This document shows, one piece after another, positions 44,014 through 54,013 of a stretch of 64,000 nucleotides of DNA. Both the position numbers and the translations under genes were made by a program. Numbering within the stretch: position 1 is the stretch's first letter; each line of letters begins with the position of its first letter. The stretch is taken from positions 1 through 64,000 of the forward strand of contig NZ_MLYR01000091.1 of NCBI RefSeq assembly GCF_001866655.1. Reading direction: 5' to 3'. The notes below the pieces were generated by a model. The model was not told where the DNA came from and searched no databases. It worked only from the letters and a program-made list of their open reading frames with translations. The stretch comes from Bacillus sp. MUM 116. Its GTDB lineage: Bacteria; Bacillota; Bacilli; Bacillales; Cytobacillaceae.

Positions 44014-45722
44014 GTTTTGAAATGCCGCGTAAACAGTATGCGCAAATGTACGGACCGACTACTGGTGATTCAATACGGTTGGCCGATACAGATTTGATTA
44101 TTCAAATTGAAAAGGATCATACCGTCTATGGTGAAGAAGTGGTCTTTGGTGGCGGTAAAGTAATCAGAGACGGAATGGGTCAGCATCCTCTGGTCACCAG
44201 AGGAGAAGGTATTCCGGATGTGGTGATTACGAATGCGGTGATTTTAGATTATACCGGAATTTACAAGGCCGATCTTGCAATTCGTGATGGAAAGATTTCT
44301 GGTATCGGAAAAGCCGGTAACCCATTGATCATGGATGGTGTGGATATTATCATCGGTACTTCCACTGAAATCATTGCAGGTGAAGGAATGATTGTAACAG
44401 CCGGGGGAATTGATACACATGTACATTTTATCAACCCGGCACAAGTGGAGGTCGCCCTTACAGCGGGGCTAACTACTTTAATTGGTGGAGGTACAGGCCC
44501 TACTGCAGGATCAAGGGCAACAACGGCCACTCCCGGCGAGTGGAATATTCACCGTATGCTCGAATCGGTAGAAGGTCTCCCAATAAATGTGGGACTAACA
44601 GGTAAGGGTCAGGCTGCAACAGAAGAACCTTTAGCAGAGCAAGTTAGGGCAGGTGTCATCGGTCTTAAAGTTCATGAAGACTGGGGGGCAACGGCCTCTG
44701 CCATTGATCATGCATTAAGAGTTGCTGACAAATATGACGTTCAAGTGGCACTTCATGCGGACACGTTAAATGAAGGTGGATTTGTTGAAAATACGATGGC
44801 CGCTATTAAAGATAGGGTTATTCACATGTATCATACAGAAGGGGCTGGAGGAGGGCATGCACCCGATTTGATTAAATCAGCAAGCTTCATGAATGTCTTA
44901 CCTTCCTCTACCAATCCAACATGTCCGTATACTATTAATACCATCGACGAACACTTGGATATGCTAATGGTTTGTCATCATTTAAATCCTTCCGTACCAG
45001 AGGATATTGCCTTTGCCGATTCAAGGATTCGCAAAGAGACCATTGCCGCAGAAGATATTCTTCAGGATATGGGGATTTTTAGCATGACAAGCTCTGATGC
45101 ACAGGCGATGGGTCGCGTTGGTGAGGTTGTCATCCGAACATGGCAGGTCGCTGATAAAATGAAAAAACAAAGAGGATTATTAGAAGGAGATCGTGAGCTT
45201 TCAGACAATAACCGTGCTAAGCGATATATTGCAAAATATACGATTAATCCTGCGATTACCCATGGAATTTCCGATTATATTGGTTCCATTGAGGTAGGAA
45301 AGATTGCTGATTTGGTCATTTGGTCCCCAGCATTTTTTGGAGTGAAACCAGAACTAGTCCTCAAGAGTGGATTGATTGTCCACGGTATGATGGGGGATGC
45401 AAACGCGTCAATTCCGACACCACAGCCGGTAATTAGCCGTCCGATGTATGCCGCAACAGGAAAAGCATTAGCAAAAAGCTCGATTACATTTGTATCACAA
45501 GCAGCCTATGAAGGGAAAGTTCATGAAAAACTTGGTCTGGAAAAAATGATCCTCCCTGTAAAGGGAATCCGTAAATTAACGAAAAAAGACATGAAACTTA
45601 ATTCGGAAACACCTGAGTTGTCAGTTGATCCGCAAACATATGAGGTTAGAGTCAATGGCGAGCTTATCACATGTGACCCCGTTGATAAGGTACCAATGGG
45701 ACAACGATATTTCTTATTTTAG
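44010..45722 (+). CDS. ureC: Urease alpha (catalytic) subunit UreC
   Basis: 570 residues holding the dinickel site: HVHFINP (two His), [11 protein letters not shown] with the carbamylated Lys and neighbouring His, [24 protein letters not shown] and the flap with VCHHLNP (active-site Cys and His). All are present, so the enzyme should be active once matured. Hydrolyses urea to ammonia and carbamate in the cytoplasm. Confidence 0.97.
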   Translation: MSFEMPRKQYAQMYGPTTGDSIRLADTDLIIQIEKDHTVYGEEVVFGGGKVIRDGMGQHPLVTRGEGIPDVVITNAVILDYTGIYKADLAIRDGKISGIGKAGNPLIMDGVDIIIGTSTEIIAGEGMIVTAGGIDTHVHFINPAQVEVALTAGLTTLIGGGTGPTAGSRATTATPGEWNIHRMLESVEGLPINVGLTGKGQAATEEPLAEQVRAGVIGLKVHEDWGATASAIDHALRVADKYDVQVALHADTLNEGGFVENTMAAIKDRVIHMYHTEGAGGGHAPDLIKSASFMNVLPSSTNPTCPYTINTIDEHLDMLMVCHHLNPSVPEDIAFADSRIRKETIAAEDILQDMGIFSMTSSDAQAMGRVGEVVIRTWQVADKMKKQRGLLEGDRELSDNNRAKRYIAKYTINPAITHGISDYIGSIEVGKIADLVIWSPAFFGVKPELVLKSGLIVHGMMGDANASIPTPQPVISRPMYAATGKALAKSSITFVSQAAYEGKVHEKLGLEKMILPVKGIRKLTKKDMKLNSETPELSVDPQTYEVRVNGELITCDPVDKVPMGQRYFLF

Positions 45723-45733
45723 AGGTGAAGCGC

Positions 45734-46192
45734 ATGTTAATTGAAAGAATAGAAACCAATATTGAAGAAATGGAAAAGGAAGAGATTTTTAGAAGGCATA
45801 TTGAAAAAGTCTACTTGGAAAGTGCGAATCTTGTAAAACGGATTCAAAGAGTAACAACGGACCATGGCAGGGAAATTGGCATCCGCCTAAAGGATCCGCG
45901 TGACCTTGTTGCAGGCGATGTTTTATATATGGATGAAAAAAATATAATTGTCGTTGATGTGGTCGCGGATGATTTGTTGGTGATCAGTCCGCGTAATTTA
46001 AGGGAAATGGGAAACATTGCTCATCAATTAGGGAACCGCCATCTTCCTGCCCAATTTGAAGGGGACGAAATGATGGTTCAATACGATTACCTAGTGGAAG
46101 AACTTTTAAAAGAACTTAAGATTCCTTATAAGCGGGAAGAGCGAAAGGTAAAGCAGGCATTTCGCCATATTGGTCATAGTCATGGAGCATAA
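45734..46192 (+). CDS. ureE: Urease accessory nickel chaperone UreE
   Basis: 152 residues. The peptide-binding and metal-binding halves are visible ([16 protein letters not shown]-like and [14 protein letters not shown], with the nickel His). The C-terminus is only weakly His-rich (HIGHSHGA), unlike the long His tail of Klebsiella UreE. ATG 45734 is chosen over GTG 45725, which overlaps AGAGGTG. Confidence 0.93.
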   Translation: MLIERIETNIEEMEKEEIFRRHIEKVYLESANLVKRIQRVTTDHGREIGIRLKDPRDLVAGDVLYMDEKNIIVVDVVADDLLVISPRNLREMGNIAHQLGNRHLPAQFEGDEMMVQYDYLVEELLKELKIPYKREERKVKQAFRHIGHSHGA

Positions 46193-46868
46193 GTTCCTAT
46201 CACTTTTTCAGTTATGTGATTCTAATTTTCCAACCGGTGCTTTTAGTCATTCATACGGCCTTGAAAGCTATATTCAAGAAAATGCTGTACATAATACGGA
46301 AACATTTTCACAGTGGCTTCAGGTTTATATAAAAGAGCAGCTCATCTTTTCTGATGGGCTTGCAAGTCAACTTGTTTATCAAGCACTGGAAGAGGAAGAT
46401 TTTCAGAAAATCTGGAAGCTGGATCGATTATTGGCGGTGCAAAATTTACCCCGTGAAACAAGGGAAGGCACTCAAAGAATGGGTGAGCGAATGTTAAACC
46501 TGGTGCAATCATTATTTGATGCACCAATTCTTTCCGTTTACAGAAAAAGGATTGAGACAAAGCAATCCTTTGGTCACCCATCCATTGTTTTTACAATGGT
46601 TGCCAATCACCTTGGTGTGCCATCACCAACGACCCTTTTATTTTATTTGTATTCCGTTGTTTCAGGTATTGTCCAAAATGCAGTGCGAGGCATCCCATTA
46701 GGACAGACGGCTGGACAAATCATTCTTCGCGACGTCCAAACCGTTTTGGCCGAGGCCGTCCAAACGATTCAACAGTTGGACGAAGAGGATTTTGGAATCG
46801 TTTCACCGGGGATTGAGTTATCTCAAATGAGGCACGAGCGTGTAAATATTAGAATTTTTATGTCATAA
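46182..46868 (+). CDS. ureF: Urease accessory protein UreF
   Basis: 228-residue all-helical protein with [16 protein letters not shown] at the N-terminus and [12 protein letters not shown] near residue 175. UreF binds UreD/UreG and controls GTP-dependent nickel insertion. The ATG overlaps the end of ureE by 11 bases, suggesting translational coupling; a TTG 12 bases earlier is an alternative. Confidence 0.92.
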   Translation: MEHKFLSLFQLCDSNFPTGAFSHSYGLESYIQENAVHNTETFSQWLQVYIKEQLIFSDGLASQLVYQALEEEDFQKIWKLDRLLAVQNLPRETREGTQRMGERMLNLVQSLFDAPILSVYRKRIETKQSFGHPSIVFTMVANHLGVPSPTTLLFYLYSVVSGIVQNAVRGIPLGQTAGQIILRDVQTVLAEAVQTIQQLDEEDFGIVSPGIELSQMRHERVNIRIFMS

Positions 46869-46888
46869 AAAATGAAAGGATGTTTTTA

Positions 46889-47500
46889 ATGGAACCAATT
46901 AAAATCGGTGTAGGTGGACCTGTTGGAGCAGGAAAAACCATGTTAGTTGAGAAGTTGACACGGCATTTGAAGGATGAAATAAGCATGGCAGTTGTCACGA
47001 ATGATATTTATACAAAAGAGGATGCAAAATTTTTAATGCAAAATGGAGTCCTTCCGGTTGACCGCATTATTGGTGTTGAAACAGGTGGATGTCCACATAC
47101 GGCCATTCGCGAAGATGCTTCGATGAATTTTGCCGCCATCAATGAATTAATAGAGAAACACCCGGATGTAGAACTGATCTTTGTTGAAAGCGGGGGCGAT
47201 AATTTAGCTGCAACTTTCAGCCCGGAATTGGTTGATTTCTCCATCTATATTATTGATGTGGCACAAGGAGAGAAAATACCGCGAAAAGGAGGTCAGGGGA
47301 TGATTAAATCCGATTTATTTATTATTAATAAAACGGATTTGGCACCGCATGTTGGTGCAAGTCTTGACGTCATGGAGTCTGACACAAAAGTGTTTCGCGG
47401 AGACAAACCATTTGCTTTTACCAATTTAAAAGATAATTCCGGCTTGGATAATGTCATTGATTGGTTAAAGCAAAATGCTTTATTAAAAGGATTGGCTTAG
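46889..47500 (+). CDS. ureG: Urease accessory GTPase UreG
   Basis: 203 residues: P-loop [14 protein letters not shown], the metal-site [14 protein letters not shown] (CPH motif), [15 protein letters not shown] and NKTDLAP for guanine specificity. It delivers nickel with UreE and UreDF. ATG 46889 has GAAAGGA eight bases upstream, better than the ATG at 46880. Confidence 0.96.
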   Translation: MEPIKIGVGGPVGAGKTMLVEKLTRHLKDEISMAVVTNDIYTKEDAKFLMQNGVLPVDRIIGVETGGCPHTAIREDASMNFAAINELIEKHPDVELIFVESGGDNLAATFSPELVDFSIYIIDVAQGEKIPRKGGQGMIKSDLFIINKTDLAPHVGASLDVMESDTKVFRGDKPFAFTNLKDNSGLDNVIDWLKQNALLKGLA

Positions 47501-47501
47501 T

Positions 47502-48326
47502 ATGGGTGATTGGACAGGTATTCTTCACCTAGATGCTGAGAACAGAAGCGGTAAAACCGTTGCAAAAAATGTATATTTTCAGGGTGCATTTAAAGTGATG
47601 CGCCCTATTTACCATGATGAAACTGGACAGCCCTGCTACTATTTATTAAACCCGGGCGGCGGCTATTTAGATGGAGATCGTTATAAAATGAAAATTTCCT
47701 TGGAGGAAAACGCTCGGGTAACATTAACAACACAATCAGCTACAAAAGTTTATAGAACACCGAGAGAGCATGCCTATCAAGAGGCAGAGTTTATTCTTCG
47801 GGCAGGCAGCTACCTTGAATATATCCCTGATCCCTTGATTGCATATCAGAATGCTCATTATAAACAAAAAAATGTGATTCGAATGGATAAAACAGCAACA
47901 CTTCTCTATTCGGATATTATTACACCGGGCTGGTCACCAGAAGGCGAGCATTTCAGCTATAAAACCATCCAGTTATTGAACGAAATCTATATGGATGATG
48001 AATTAGTAGTGTATGATCACATAAAATTAAAACCCGAAATTCAAAATTTAAGGGGACTTGGATACATGGAGGGATTTTCCCATTTAGGTTCGATGATTGT
48101 AATCGGTGAGCAATCCAATATTGCCTTGCAGGATCAGTTATATTCTAAGATTGAATTGAATACAAATGATTATAAAGTTGGACTATCCTCTCTTCCAGTT
48201 CCAGGCTTTACGATTCGTGTGTTAGCTAATTCCACACAAGTAATCGAAAAAATGTTCTCAGAATTTCATCATATCATCAGTCAGGAATGGTTTCATAAAA
48301 AGCCGTGTTTTCTAAGGAAATACTAA
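47502..48326 (+). CDS. ureD: Urease accessory protein UreD
   Basis: 274 residues with YYLLNPGGGYLDGDRYKMKI, the signature LTTQSATKVYRTP and LEYIPDPLIAYQNA. It is the scaffold that docks UreF/UreG on apo-urease. It starts one base after the ureG stop and is followed by a terminator. Confidence 0.94.
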   Translation: MGDWTGILHLDAENRSGKTVAKNVYFQGAFKVMRPIYHDETGQPCYYLLNPGGGYLDGDRYKMKISLEENARVTLTTQSATKVYRTPREHAYQEAEFILRAGSYLEYIPDPLIAYQNAHYKQKNVIRMDKTATLLYSDIITPGWSPEGEHFSYKTIQLLNEIYMDDELVVYDHIKLKPEIQNLRGLGYMEGFSHLGSMIVIGEQSNIALQDQLYSKIELNTNDYKVGLSSLPVPGFTIRVLANSTQVIEKMFSEFHHIISQEWFHKKPCFLRKY

Positions 48327-48335
48327 CGCTTTAAT

Positions 48336-48366
48336 CCGGCAATCGGAAATTGGTTGCCGGTTTTTT
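48336..48366 (+). terminator. Terminator after ureD
   Basis: CCGGCAA and TTGCCGG form a 7-bp stem with an 11-base loop followed by TTTTTT. Expression of ureH beyond it needs read-through or its own promoter. Confidence 0.82.
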
Positions 48367-48402
48367 ATAGATAGAAAAAAGTATTTAGGGGAGGGAAACA
48401 AT

Positions 48403-49071
48403 ATGGATGTTACTTTATATTCAGTATTGGCTTTAGGTTTTGTTTTGGGTATCAGACATGCCATGGAACCGGATCATGTTATCGCAGTTTCAACGATTGC
48501 AAGTCAAAGTAAAAAGCTTTGGCAAGCCTCACTTGCAGGCGTCTTTTGGGGAATTGGGCATACAGCGACATTATTTATTATTGGGATTATTTTGATTTTG
48601 TTAAAAAATGATATTCCAGAAAAATGGTCACTTACATTAGAATTTTTGGTGGGAATCATGCTGGTATATTTAGGTGTAGCAGCCATGCTATCGATTCGAA
48701 AAAATCGAGATCATTCTCATCATGATGATGTACATAATTCATCGACTCTAAAAAAGCCTGCTTATTATAAATCTCTATTCATCGGTCTTGTTCATGGCCT
48801 TGCCGGCAGTGCTGCCATGGTTCTTCTGACTATGAGTACTGTTCATTCTGTATGGCAGGGTGCATTGTATATTTTAGTATTTGGATTAGGAACCGTAGTC
48901 GGAATGTTAATTTTTACAACTATTATTGGAATTCCTTTTATATTAAGCATGAAACGAATTGTTGCAGGGAGAACACTTATATTAGCAACAGGTGCCCTAA
49001 GTACAATTTTTGGGTTTTACTATATGTATAATTTAGGTGTAAATGAAGCTTTATTTAAACTTTGGATTTAA
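48403..49071 (+). CDS. ureH: UreH-type nickel permease (NicO/UreH family)
   Basis: 222-residue membrane protein with about six spans. The first contains GIRHAMEPDHVIAVSTIAS, the H-x4-D-H metal signature, and the third GLVHGLAGSAAMVLL; a His-rich cytoplasmic loop (DHSHHDDVHN) lies between. It matches ureH of Bacillus sp. TB-90, which ends that ureABCEFGDH cluster. Likely supplies nickel to urease. GGGGAGGG precedes the ATG. Confidence 0.88.
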   Translation: MDVTLYSVLALGFVLGIRHAMEPDHVIAVSTIASQSKKLWQASLAGVFWGIGHTATLFIIGIILILLKNDIPEKWSLTLEFLVGIMLVYLGVAAMLSIRKNRDHSHHDDVHNSSTLKKPAYYKSLFIGLVHGLAGSAAMVLLTMSTVHSVWQGALYILVFGLGTVVGMLIFTTIIGIPFILSMKRIVAGRTLILATGALSTIFGFYYMYNLGVNEALFKLWI

Positions 49072-49110
49072 TCTGGGATACAAGTCTGAATTTAAGGGGA
49101 ACCTTTTTCA

Positions 49111-49278
49111 AAGGCTATTTTCGCATAGATTGTTGTTTTTCGTATAAGTTCATCAACCCGTTTAACAAAATGCTTCGTGGCATCTTTTCTTAAAAAACAT
49201 TTGCGAAAATTGCCTAGTAACTTAAGGATTTGACCCTTATTAAGATCCAAAAGCAACAAGGTTTACGAAAAGAGCCTT
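49111..49278. mobile_element. MITE-like element with terminal inverted repeats
   Basis: 168 bp without a reading frame, bounded by 27-base inverted repeats (49111-49137 and 49252-49278) that agree at 21 positions; both ends begin AAGGCT, then TTTTCG, then TTGTTG in the outward orientation. Its last 33 bases recur at the first bases of this window with one mismatch. No transposase lies nearby, so it would have been moved in trans. It separates ureH from the small gene at 49302 and may influence its transcription. Confidence 0.65.
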
Positions 49279-49301
49279 ATCAATAGAAGGGAGGAAGATG
49301 T

Positions 49302-49520
49302 ATGTTTGAAAATTTTGAGGTAAATCGTCTATTTGAGGGGCATGCACATGAACAACCTCATTTTTCATTAAATATACAAGGTCATGATTATAAGGGGATG
49401 GTTCATGATGGAAAAATCCAATGGTACCATCCACATCCGAAACAAAAGGTTAAAAAAGAATATTTAGCTTCTATTGAATCACAGGTTTTTGATTTAATGA
49501 GTGAACATCTAGAATCATAA
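49302..49520 (+). CDS. Small YheE-like protein (DUF5342 type)
   Basis: 72-residue soluble protein: HFSLNIQGHDYKGMVHDGKIQW followed by YHPHPKQKVKKEYLASIESQVFDLM. The layout recalls B. subtilis YheE/DUF5342, of unknown function; the assignment is from memory. GGGAGGAAG precedes the ATG. It sits directly downstream of the MITE-like element, so its promoter may lie in or before that element. Confidence 0.65.
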   Translation: MFENFEVNRLFEGHAHEQPHFSLNIQGHDYKGMVHDGKIQWYHPHPKQKVKKEYLASIESQVFDLMSEHLES

Positions 49521-49524
49521 AAGA

Positions 49525-49559
49525 AAGCATCCCGTTTGATTATCGGGATGCTTTTTTCG
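49525..49559. terminator. Bidirectional terminator, YheE-like gene / urea transporter
   Basis: AAGCATCCCG and CGGGATGCTT form a 10-bp stem with a 9-base loop, followed by TTTTTT on the plus strand. Convergent genes end on both sides. Confidence 0.9.
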
Positions 49560-49562
49560 ATT

Positions 49563-50465
49563 TTAAAATGAAGGAAGTACCTTCCTCGCACAGATGAAAA
49601 GCCAAGTGCAAAATACAAAAGGCATGGTCAGTGCAGGAAGTCCATAAGGCAGAAGCCATGTAACAATACTTGCGGTAATCGGAACAGTTAAACAAGCAGC
49701 GATAATACCAAATAGTAATTCATTCCGATCATTATCCTTAAAAACGATCGATACTGCTATGATGGTTAAAATGGCATTATAACCATAAAGGCCCATAAAA
49801 ATTAAGCTATGCTCACCACCAAGTAAGTAGGATGTAATGAGGGCAGCCAGATTCCCGATTATGGCATAAACCCCTAATTTCCATCCAGCCCAAAATACGG
49901 CAACAAATAATAGGAAACCGGAAAAGGTATTATCTAGAAAAAAAATTTGCCCGATTCCGTTCACAGCGCCGTCAAGCCAATTTGTTTCTCCTTTTATATT
50001 TAGGGTCCAATTGGATAAAGATTGCGGAGTGAGATTAGGGCTTATCTTAAAGGATACCAAACGATAGGTAGTAAGTAGCCAAAACCAGGTTAGAACGATA
50101 AAAGGAAAGGTAAGAATTGGGATTTTAGTTGGATTCATGAGATAAATCATTGCAGCTGTAAATAAAGCTGCAATTGCAGATCCAGCCAGGGCAATTGCCC
50201 ATCGATCATTGCCGCTTAAAAATAAGAATAGGGCCATTCCTGTTAGGACGGAGTTATATCCATACAGCCCTTGACTAACACTTTCCTGGTCTGCGCCGCC
50301 TGTTTTTCCGATTAATGTTCCAATAATAGCAGAAAAAAGGGCGATGATTCCTAAAGAATACGATGAAATGGTGATTGCTAGCAAAATAATAAATCCAGAT
50401 ACTGCGTTTTCAATCAAAATTACCTGAGAGATTCCTTTTAATGTAGATGTTATCAACCATTTCAT
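49563..50465 (-). CDS. Urea transporter (UT family)
   Basis: 300 residues built as two homologous halves, each with the urea-transporter signature: LIGKTGG...GLYGYNSVLTGMALF in the first and GLYGYNAILTIIAVS in the second, with about ten spans. It forms a passive urea channel and supplies urease encoded on the other strand. ATG 50465 has AGGGGAAC upstream and begins at the family's usual N-terminus; the frame is open another 39 residues without a better site. Confidence 0.9.
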   Translation of the reverse strand: MKWLITSTLKGISQVILIENAVSGFIILLAITISSYSLGIIALFSAIIGTLIGKTGGADQESVSQGLYGYNSVLTGMALFLFLSGNDRWAIALAGSAIAALFTAAMIYLMNPTKIPILTFPFIVLTWFWLLTTYRLVSFKISPNLTPQSLSNWTLNIKGETNWLDGAVNGIGQIFFLDNTFSGFLLFVAVFWAGWKLGVYAIIGNLAALITSYLLGGEHSLIFMGLYGYNAILTIIAVSIVFKDNDRNELLFGIIAACLTVPITASIVTWLLPYGLPALTMPFVFCTWLFICARKVLPSF

Positions 50466-50643
50466 TGTTCCCCTGTTAAATAAATTATTTAAATCATTAT
50501 GAATGGCTATCACTTCCTTACAGGGGTGGTAAAAATGTTTTATAAAGCAATGTGGATTCGAATCATTAATAAATTTTCCCATCAGCAGTAAAAAGTATTC
50601 GAATAGTTATTGGGAGAAAAATATAACAAAAAACCTTCTAAAA

Positions 50644-50694
50644 TATTAAAAAGCTTGTAGACTAGTCTAGAACCTAGATTTCATCTACAAGCTT
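50644..50694 (-). terminator. Terminator of the psuKG operon
   Basis: AAGCTTGTAGA and its complement form an 11-bp stem with a 22-base loop that can fold further (CTAG repeats). On the minus strand TTTTT follows. Confidence 0.8.
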
Positions 50695-50708
50695 AATTAA
50701 AAAGTAAA

Positions 50709-51623
50709 TTATTTCATTGCATTAAAACTTACCGCTAATTTTGCGCCAACAATTGCATTGTTTTTAACAAGAGCAATATTTGCATCTAAACTTTTTCCTT
50801 CGGTTAGTTCTTTCACTTTCCCAAGCATGAAAGGTGTTACCTCTTTGCCGGAAATATGTTTTTCTTCTGCTTCTTTTAATGCGGTTTCGATTACATTATT
50901 GATCGTTTGCTCATCCATTGCATGTTCTTCAGGAATTGGATTGGCAATAACGGCACCGCCTTTAAGATTTAAATCCCATTTTACTTTTAACGTAGAGGCG
51001 ATCGTTTCTACATCATCAGCACGTAAGTTTAAAGAGAATTCACTTGTTCGAGTATAGAAGGCAGGAAGTACATCAGTTTGATAGCCAATTACTGGGACAC
51101 CTTTTGTTTCAAGATACTCCATTGTTAATCCTAAATCTAAAATCGATTTGGCACCAGCGCAAATAACGGCCACATTTGTTTGTCCAAGTTCTTCCAAGTC
51201 CGCTGAGATATCCATGGTTGTTTCGGCACCACGGTGCACACCGCCAATACCACCGGTAACAAAGATGTTGATTCCTGCTGCCTCAGCACAAATCATTGTC
51301 GCAGCAACTGTTGTTGCTCCCAGTTTTTTTGTTGCAATTAAATAAGCTAAATCGCGTCTAGATGCTTTAGCTACATTTGAACTTTTACCGAACATTTCTA
51401 ATTCTTCATCGGACAAACCGATTTTAATTTTTCCATCCACGATTGCAATCGTTGCCGGAACGGCGCCGTTATCACGGATGATTTGTTCTACTTCACGAGC
51501 GGTTTTGACATTTTGCGGATAGGGCATCCCGTGAGAGATAATGGTTGATTCTAAAGCAACAATTGGTTTTCCTTGTTCCTTAGCAGTACGTACTTCTTCG
51601 GATAATTCAATATATTGTTTCAT
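50709..51623 (-). CDS. psuG: Pseudouridine-5'-phosphate glycosidase PsuG
   Basis: 304 residues: [17 protein letters not shown], the catalytic-Lys region [20 protein letters not shown], and [11 protein letters not shown] near residue 130, all typical of PsuG/IndA. It splits pseudouridine 5'-phosphate into uracil and ribose 5-phosphate. The ATG overlaps the psuK stop by four bases, so kinase and glycosidase are made together. Confidence 0.94.
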   Translation of the reverse strand: MKQYIELSEEVRTAKEQGKPIVALESTIISHGMPYPQNVKTAREVEQIIRDNGAVPATIAIVDGKIKIGLSDEELEMFGKSSNVAKASRRDLAYLIATKKLGATTVAATMICAEAAGINIFVTGGIGGVHRGAETTMDISADLEELGQTNVAVICAGAKSILDLGLTMEYLETKGVPVIGYQTDVLPAFYTRTSEFSLNLRADDVETIASTLKVKWDLNLKGGAVIANPIPEEHAMDEQTINNVIETALKEAEEKHISGKEVTPFMLGKVKELTEGKSLDANIALVKNNAIVGAKLAVSFNAMK

Positions 51624-52729
51624 GATAATTCCTCCATGTCTTTTAATAGTTTTTCAGCTGATAAATCCTGTCGGACAGTATAAGGGGATTCAAGAGTTTT
51701 GGCGGCATTTATATTGCCGGCTTTCGCGATTTCAGGTAAAGATTTCCCCTCCAACCAGGTGTATATAACCGCAGATGAGAAGGCATCTCCTGCCCCTGTA
51801 ACATCGATAATTTCCTTTAGTTCAAAGGAGGGAACATGGAAAATTCCTTCTTTTTTATTACCAATCATCGAACCATTTTTACCATTGGTAATAATCACAT
51901 TTGATATACCGAGTGATAACCAATTTTCTAATGTCTGTTTCCAGTCTTCTTCATTTTCAATTTCAGTATGGAAGTATGATTCCGATTCATCACGGTTTGT
52001 AATTAACCATGATACACCATCTAAATTATCTGGTAATCGATTCATCTTTGGTGATGAAACAGGTATTAAAACCATCGGAATGTCATGACTTTTCGCAAAA
52101 TGGCATAAAAATTGAATCGTTTCATTTGGACAGTTTAAATCAGCCACAATACATTTTGCTTGGCTTAATAGGACGTCATGTTTAAGAAGTAACTCAGGTG
52201 TGATTGCTTCGTAGACTTCCATATCTGCTAACGCAATAATTAATTCTCCGTTTGAATCCAAGACAGCCGTGTAAGATCCAGTAGATCTTTCAGGAAATTG
52301 GGTCACAGTTTCTAAGTTCATATAAAGTGAGGATGCTTCCTCAATAAAGGACCAGTCCTTATCATCACCGCTTGTTGAGATAAGATCCACTTCCATTCCA
52401 AGCCGTCCCAGATTTTCTGCTATATTTCTTGCTACCCCACCTGCATTCTGAGTGGCATAAATAGGATTAGAAGTACCTAACTGTGCTTTATCTTTCACAT
52501 GGAATTTACGGTCAATATTTGCTCCGCCGATACAAATTACATGCTGCGATTCACTTAAAATATAGGCTCTGCCTAAAATCTTTCCTTTTTTGGTTAAACC
52601 GGAAATCATATTTGCGACGGAGGGCCTTGATAAGCCTAATGTTTCAGCAAGCTCTTGCTGCGAAACATAGGGGTTCTTTCGAATTAAATCCAAAATTAAT
52701 TGTTCTTTCTCATTCATTTTTTCAGGCAC
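51620..52729 (-). CDS. psuK: Pseudouridine kinase PsuK with N-terminal helix-turn-helix
   Basis: 369 residues in two parts. About residues 1-60 form a winged HTH ([20 protein letters not shown], then [19 protein letters not shown]). The rest is a PfkB sugar kinase, from [11 protein letters not shown] and [17 protein letters not shown] to the catalytic [13 protein letters not shown]. It phosphorylates pseudouridine for PsuG. The HTH suggests that the kinase also regulates transcription, perhaps of its own operon. GTG 52729 has GGGGTGA upstream; ATG 52717 is the alternative. Confidence 0.88.
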   Translation of the reverse strand: MPEKMNEKEQLILDLIRKNPYVSQQELAETLGLSRPSVANMISGLTKKGKILGRAYILSESQHVICIGGANIDRKFHVKDKAQLGTSNPIYATQNAGGVARNIAENLGRLGMEVDLISTSGDDKDWSFIEEASSLYMNLETVTQFPERSTGSYTAVLDSNGELIIALADMEVYEAITPELLLKHDVLLSQAKCIVADLNCPNETIQFLCHFAKSHDIPMVLIPVSSPKMNRLPDNLDGVSWLITNRDESESYFHTEIENEEDWKQTLENWLSLGISNVIITNGKNGSMIGNKKEGIFHVPSFELKEIIDVTGAGDAFSSAVIYTWLEGKSLPEIAKAGNINAAKTLESPYTVRQDLSAEKLLKDMEELS

Positions 52730-52758
52730 AAAACTCACCCCGTTCCTAAACAGTCGAT

Positions 52759-53823
52759 TTATTTTGGACTAAAGGTTTTTGCTTCTTTCAGAGTTTCAGG
52801 AACTTTTACTTTACCTGATTTAATTTTTTCAACCCATTCCTTGACGGCTGCATTAATTTTTTCTTTGTTAGGAGCTTTCTCATTGATCGGTGCTAAGCCA
52901 ACACCATCCTCTGCTAAGCCATATAATGCAACTTTGCCGCCAGGGAATTTTCCATCTTTTGCTTTCTGAGATAGGTCTTGTACAGCGACATCTACACGTT
53001 TAAGCGCTGAAGTAAGTACAACATTCGGACCCATATCGGATTGATCCCGGTCAACCCCAATTACCCAAATTTGTTTGTTAGGGTCTTTTTTCTTTAGGTC
53101 ATTAGCTTCCTTGAATACGCCAACACCCGTTGCCCCAGCAGCGTGAAAGATTACATCTGCGCCTGTTGAATACATTTTAGAAGCAATTGCTTGACCTACT
53201 TCGGCCTTGTTAAATGCACCTGCAAATTGGACGTCGACTTTTACTTCTGGTTTTGCAGCCTTAACGCCTGCTATAAAGCCAGATTCAAATCGATCAATTA
53301 CAGGGATATTCATACCTCCAATAAATCCTACATGGTTAGATTTTGTTGAAAGAGCAGCCGCTATACCCGCTAGGAAACCTGCTTCTTGCTCTTTAAAAAG
53401 AATACTTGCCGTGTTTGGCTGTTTAACCTCCGCATCAACGATGGCAAATTTGGTATCTTTTTGCTGCTTTGCAATTTCTTCAACAGCATTTGGCATTAAG
53501 AAGCCAATCCCATATACCAAGTCAAACCCTTGACGAACAAGTGTATTTAAGTTGGTGGTATAATCGGCATCAGATTGAGATTGAAGGTAGTCATAGCCGC
53601 CTTTGCCTTTTGTCAGGCCATTTTTCTTTCCGAATTTTTCAAGTCCTTCCCATGAAGACTGGTTAAAGGATTTATCATCGACACCACCGATATCCGTAAC
53701 CATTGCTACAGAGAAGGTTTTTCCTTTGGCATTTTCGTTGTCATTGCTTTTTCCGCACGCACCTAATAGTGTGCCCGCGGCCAGAACAAGTGATAACGCC
53801 ATTCCAATTTTACGTTTTTTCAA
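52759..53823 (-). CDS. BMP-family nucleoside-binding lipoprotein
   Basis: 354-residue ABC-type substrate-binding protein of the Bmp/Med family. A lipoprotein signal ends with the lipobox LLGAC (Cys near residue 23), followed by VAMVTDIGGVDDKSFNQSSWEG, GFLAGIAAAL and HVGFIGGMNIPVIDRFESGF. Such proteins bind nucleosides; placed first in the psuK-psuG operon it may bind pseudouridine. No ABC ATPase or permease gene is adjacent. The start is TTG behind AAGGGGGA. Confidence 0.87.
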   Translation of the reverse strand: MKKRKIGMALSLVLAAGTLLGACGKSNDNENAKGKTFSVAMVTDIGGVDDKSFNQSSWEGLEKFGKKNGLTKGKGGYDYLQSQSDADYTTNLNTLVRQGFDLVYGIGFLMPNAVEEIAKQQKDTKFAIVDAEVKQPNTASILFKEQEAGFLAGIAAALSTKSNHVGFIGGMNIPVIDRFESGFIAGVKAAKPEVKVDVQFAGAFNKAEVGQAIASKMYSTGADVIFHAAGATGVGVFKEANDLKKKDPNKQIWVIGVDRDQSDMGPNVVLTSALKRVDVAVQDLSQKAKDGKFPGGKVALYGLAEDGVGLAPINEKAPNKEKINAAVKEWVEKIKSGKVKVPETLKEAKTFSPK

Positions 53824-53851
53824 TTTATGTTCCCCCTTATGATGCATTCTT

Positions 53852-53882
53852 AAACAATTGTTTTATTTTTAAACTTATGTTT
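53852..53882. promoter_or_regulatory. Tandem AAAC-N4-GTTT dyads upstream of the bmp-psuK-psuG operon
   Basis: AAACAATTGTTT (53852-53863, perfect) and AAACTTATGTTT (53871-53882) share AAAC and GTTT half-sites and start 19 bp apart. They lie 29-59 bases upstream of the bmp start. Candidate operator, possibly for the HTH of PsuK. Confidence 0.45.
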
Positions 53883-54013
53883 GAATTATACTTCTATTAA
53901 TTTATTTGGTCAACTTTATATAAAAGAAAGATAATTTAGACATTTCCCTTTTTCTAATCATACTTTCCCGCTATAATCAACATTAAATAAAAGATAGAAA
54001 GAGGATAATATTC

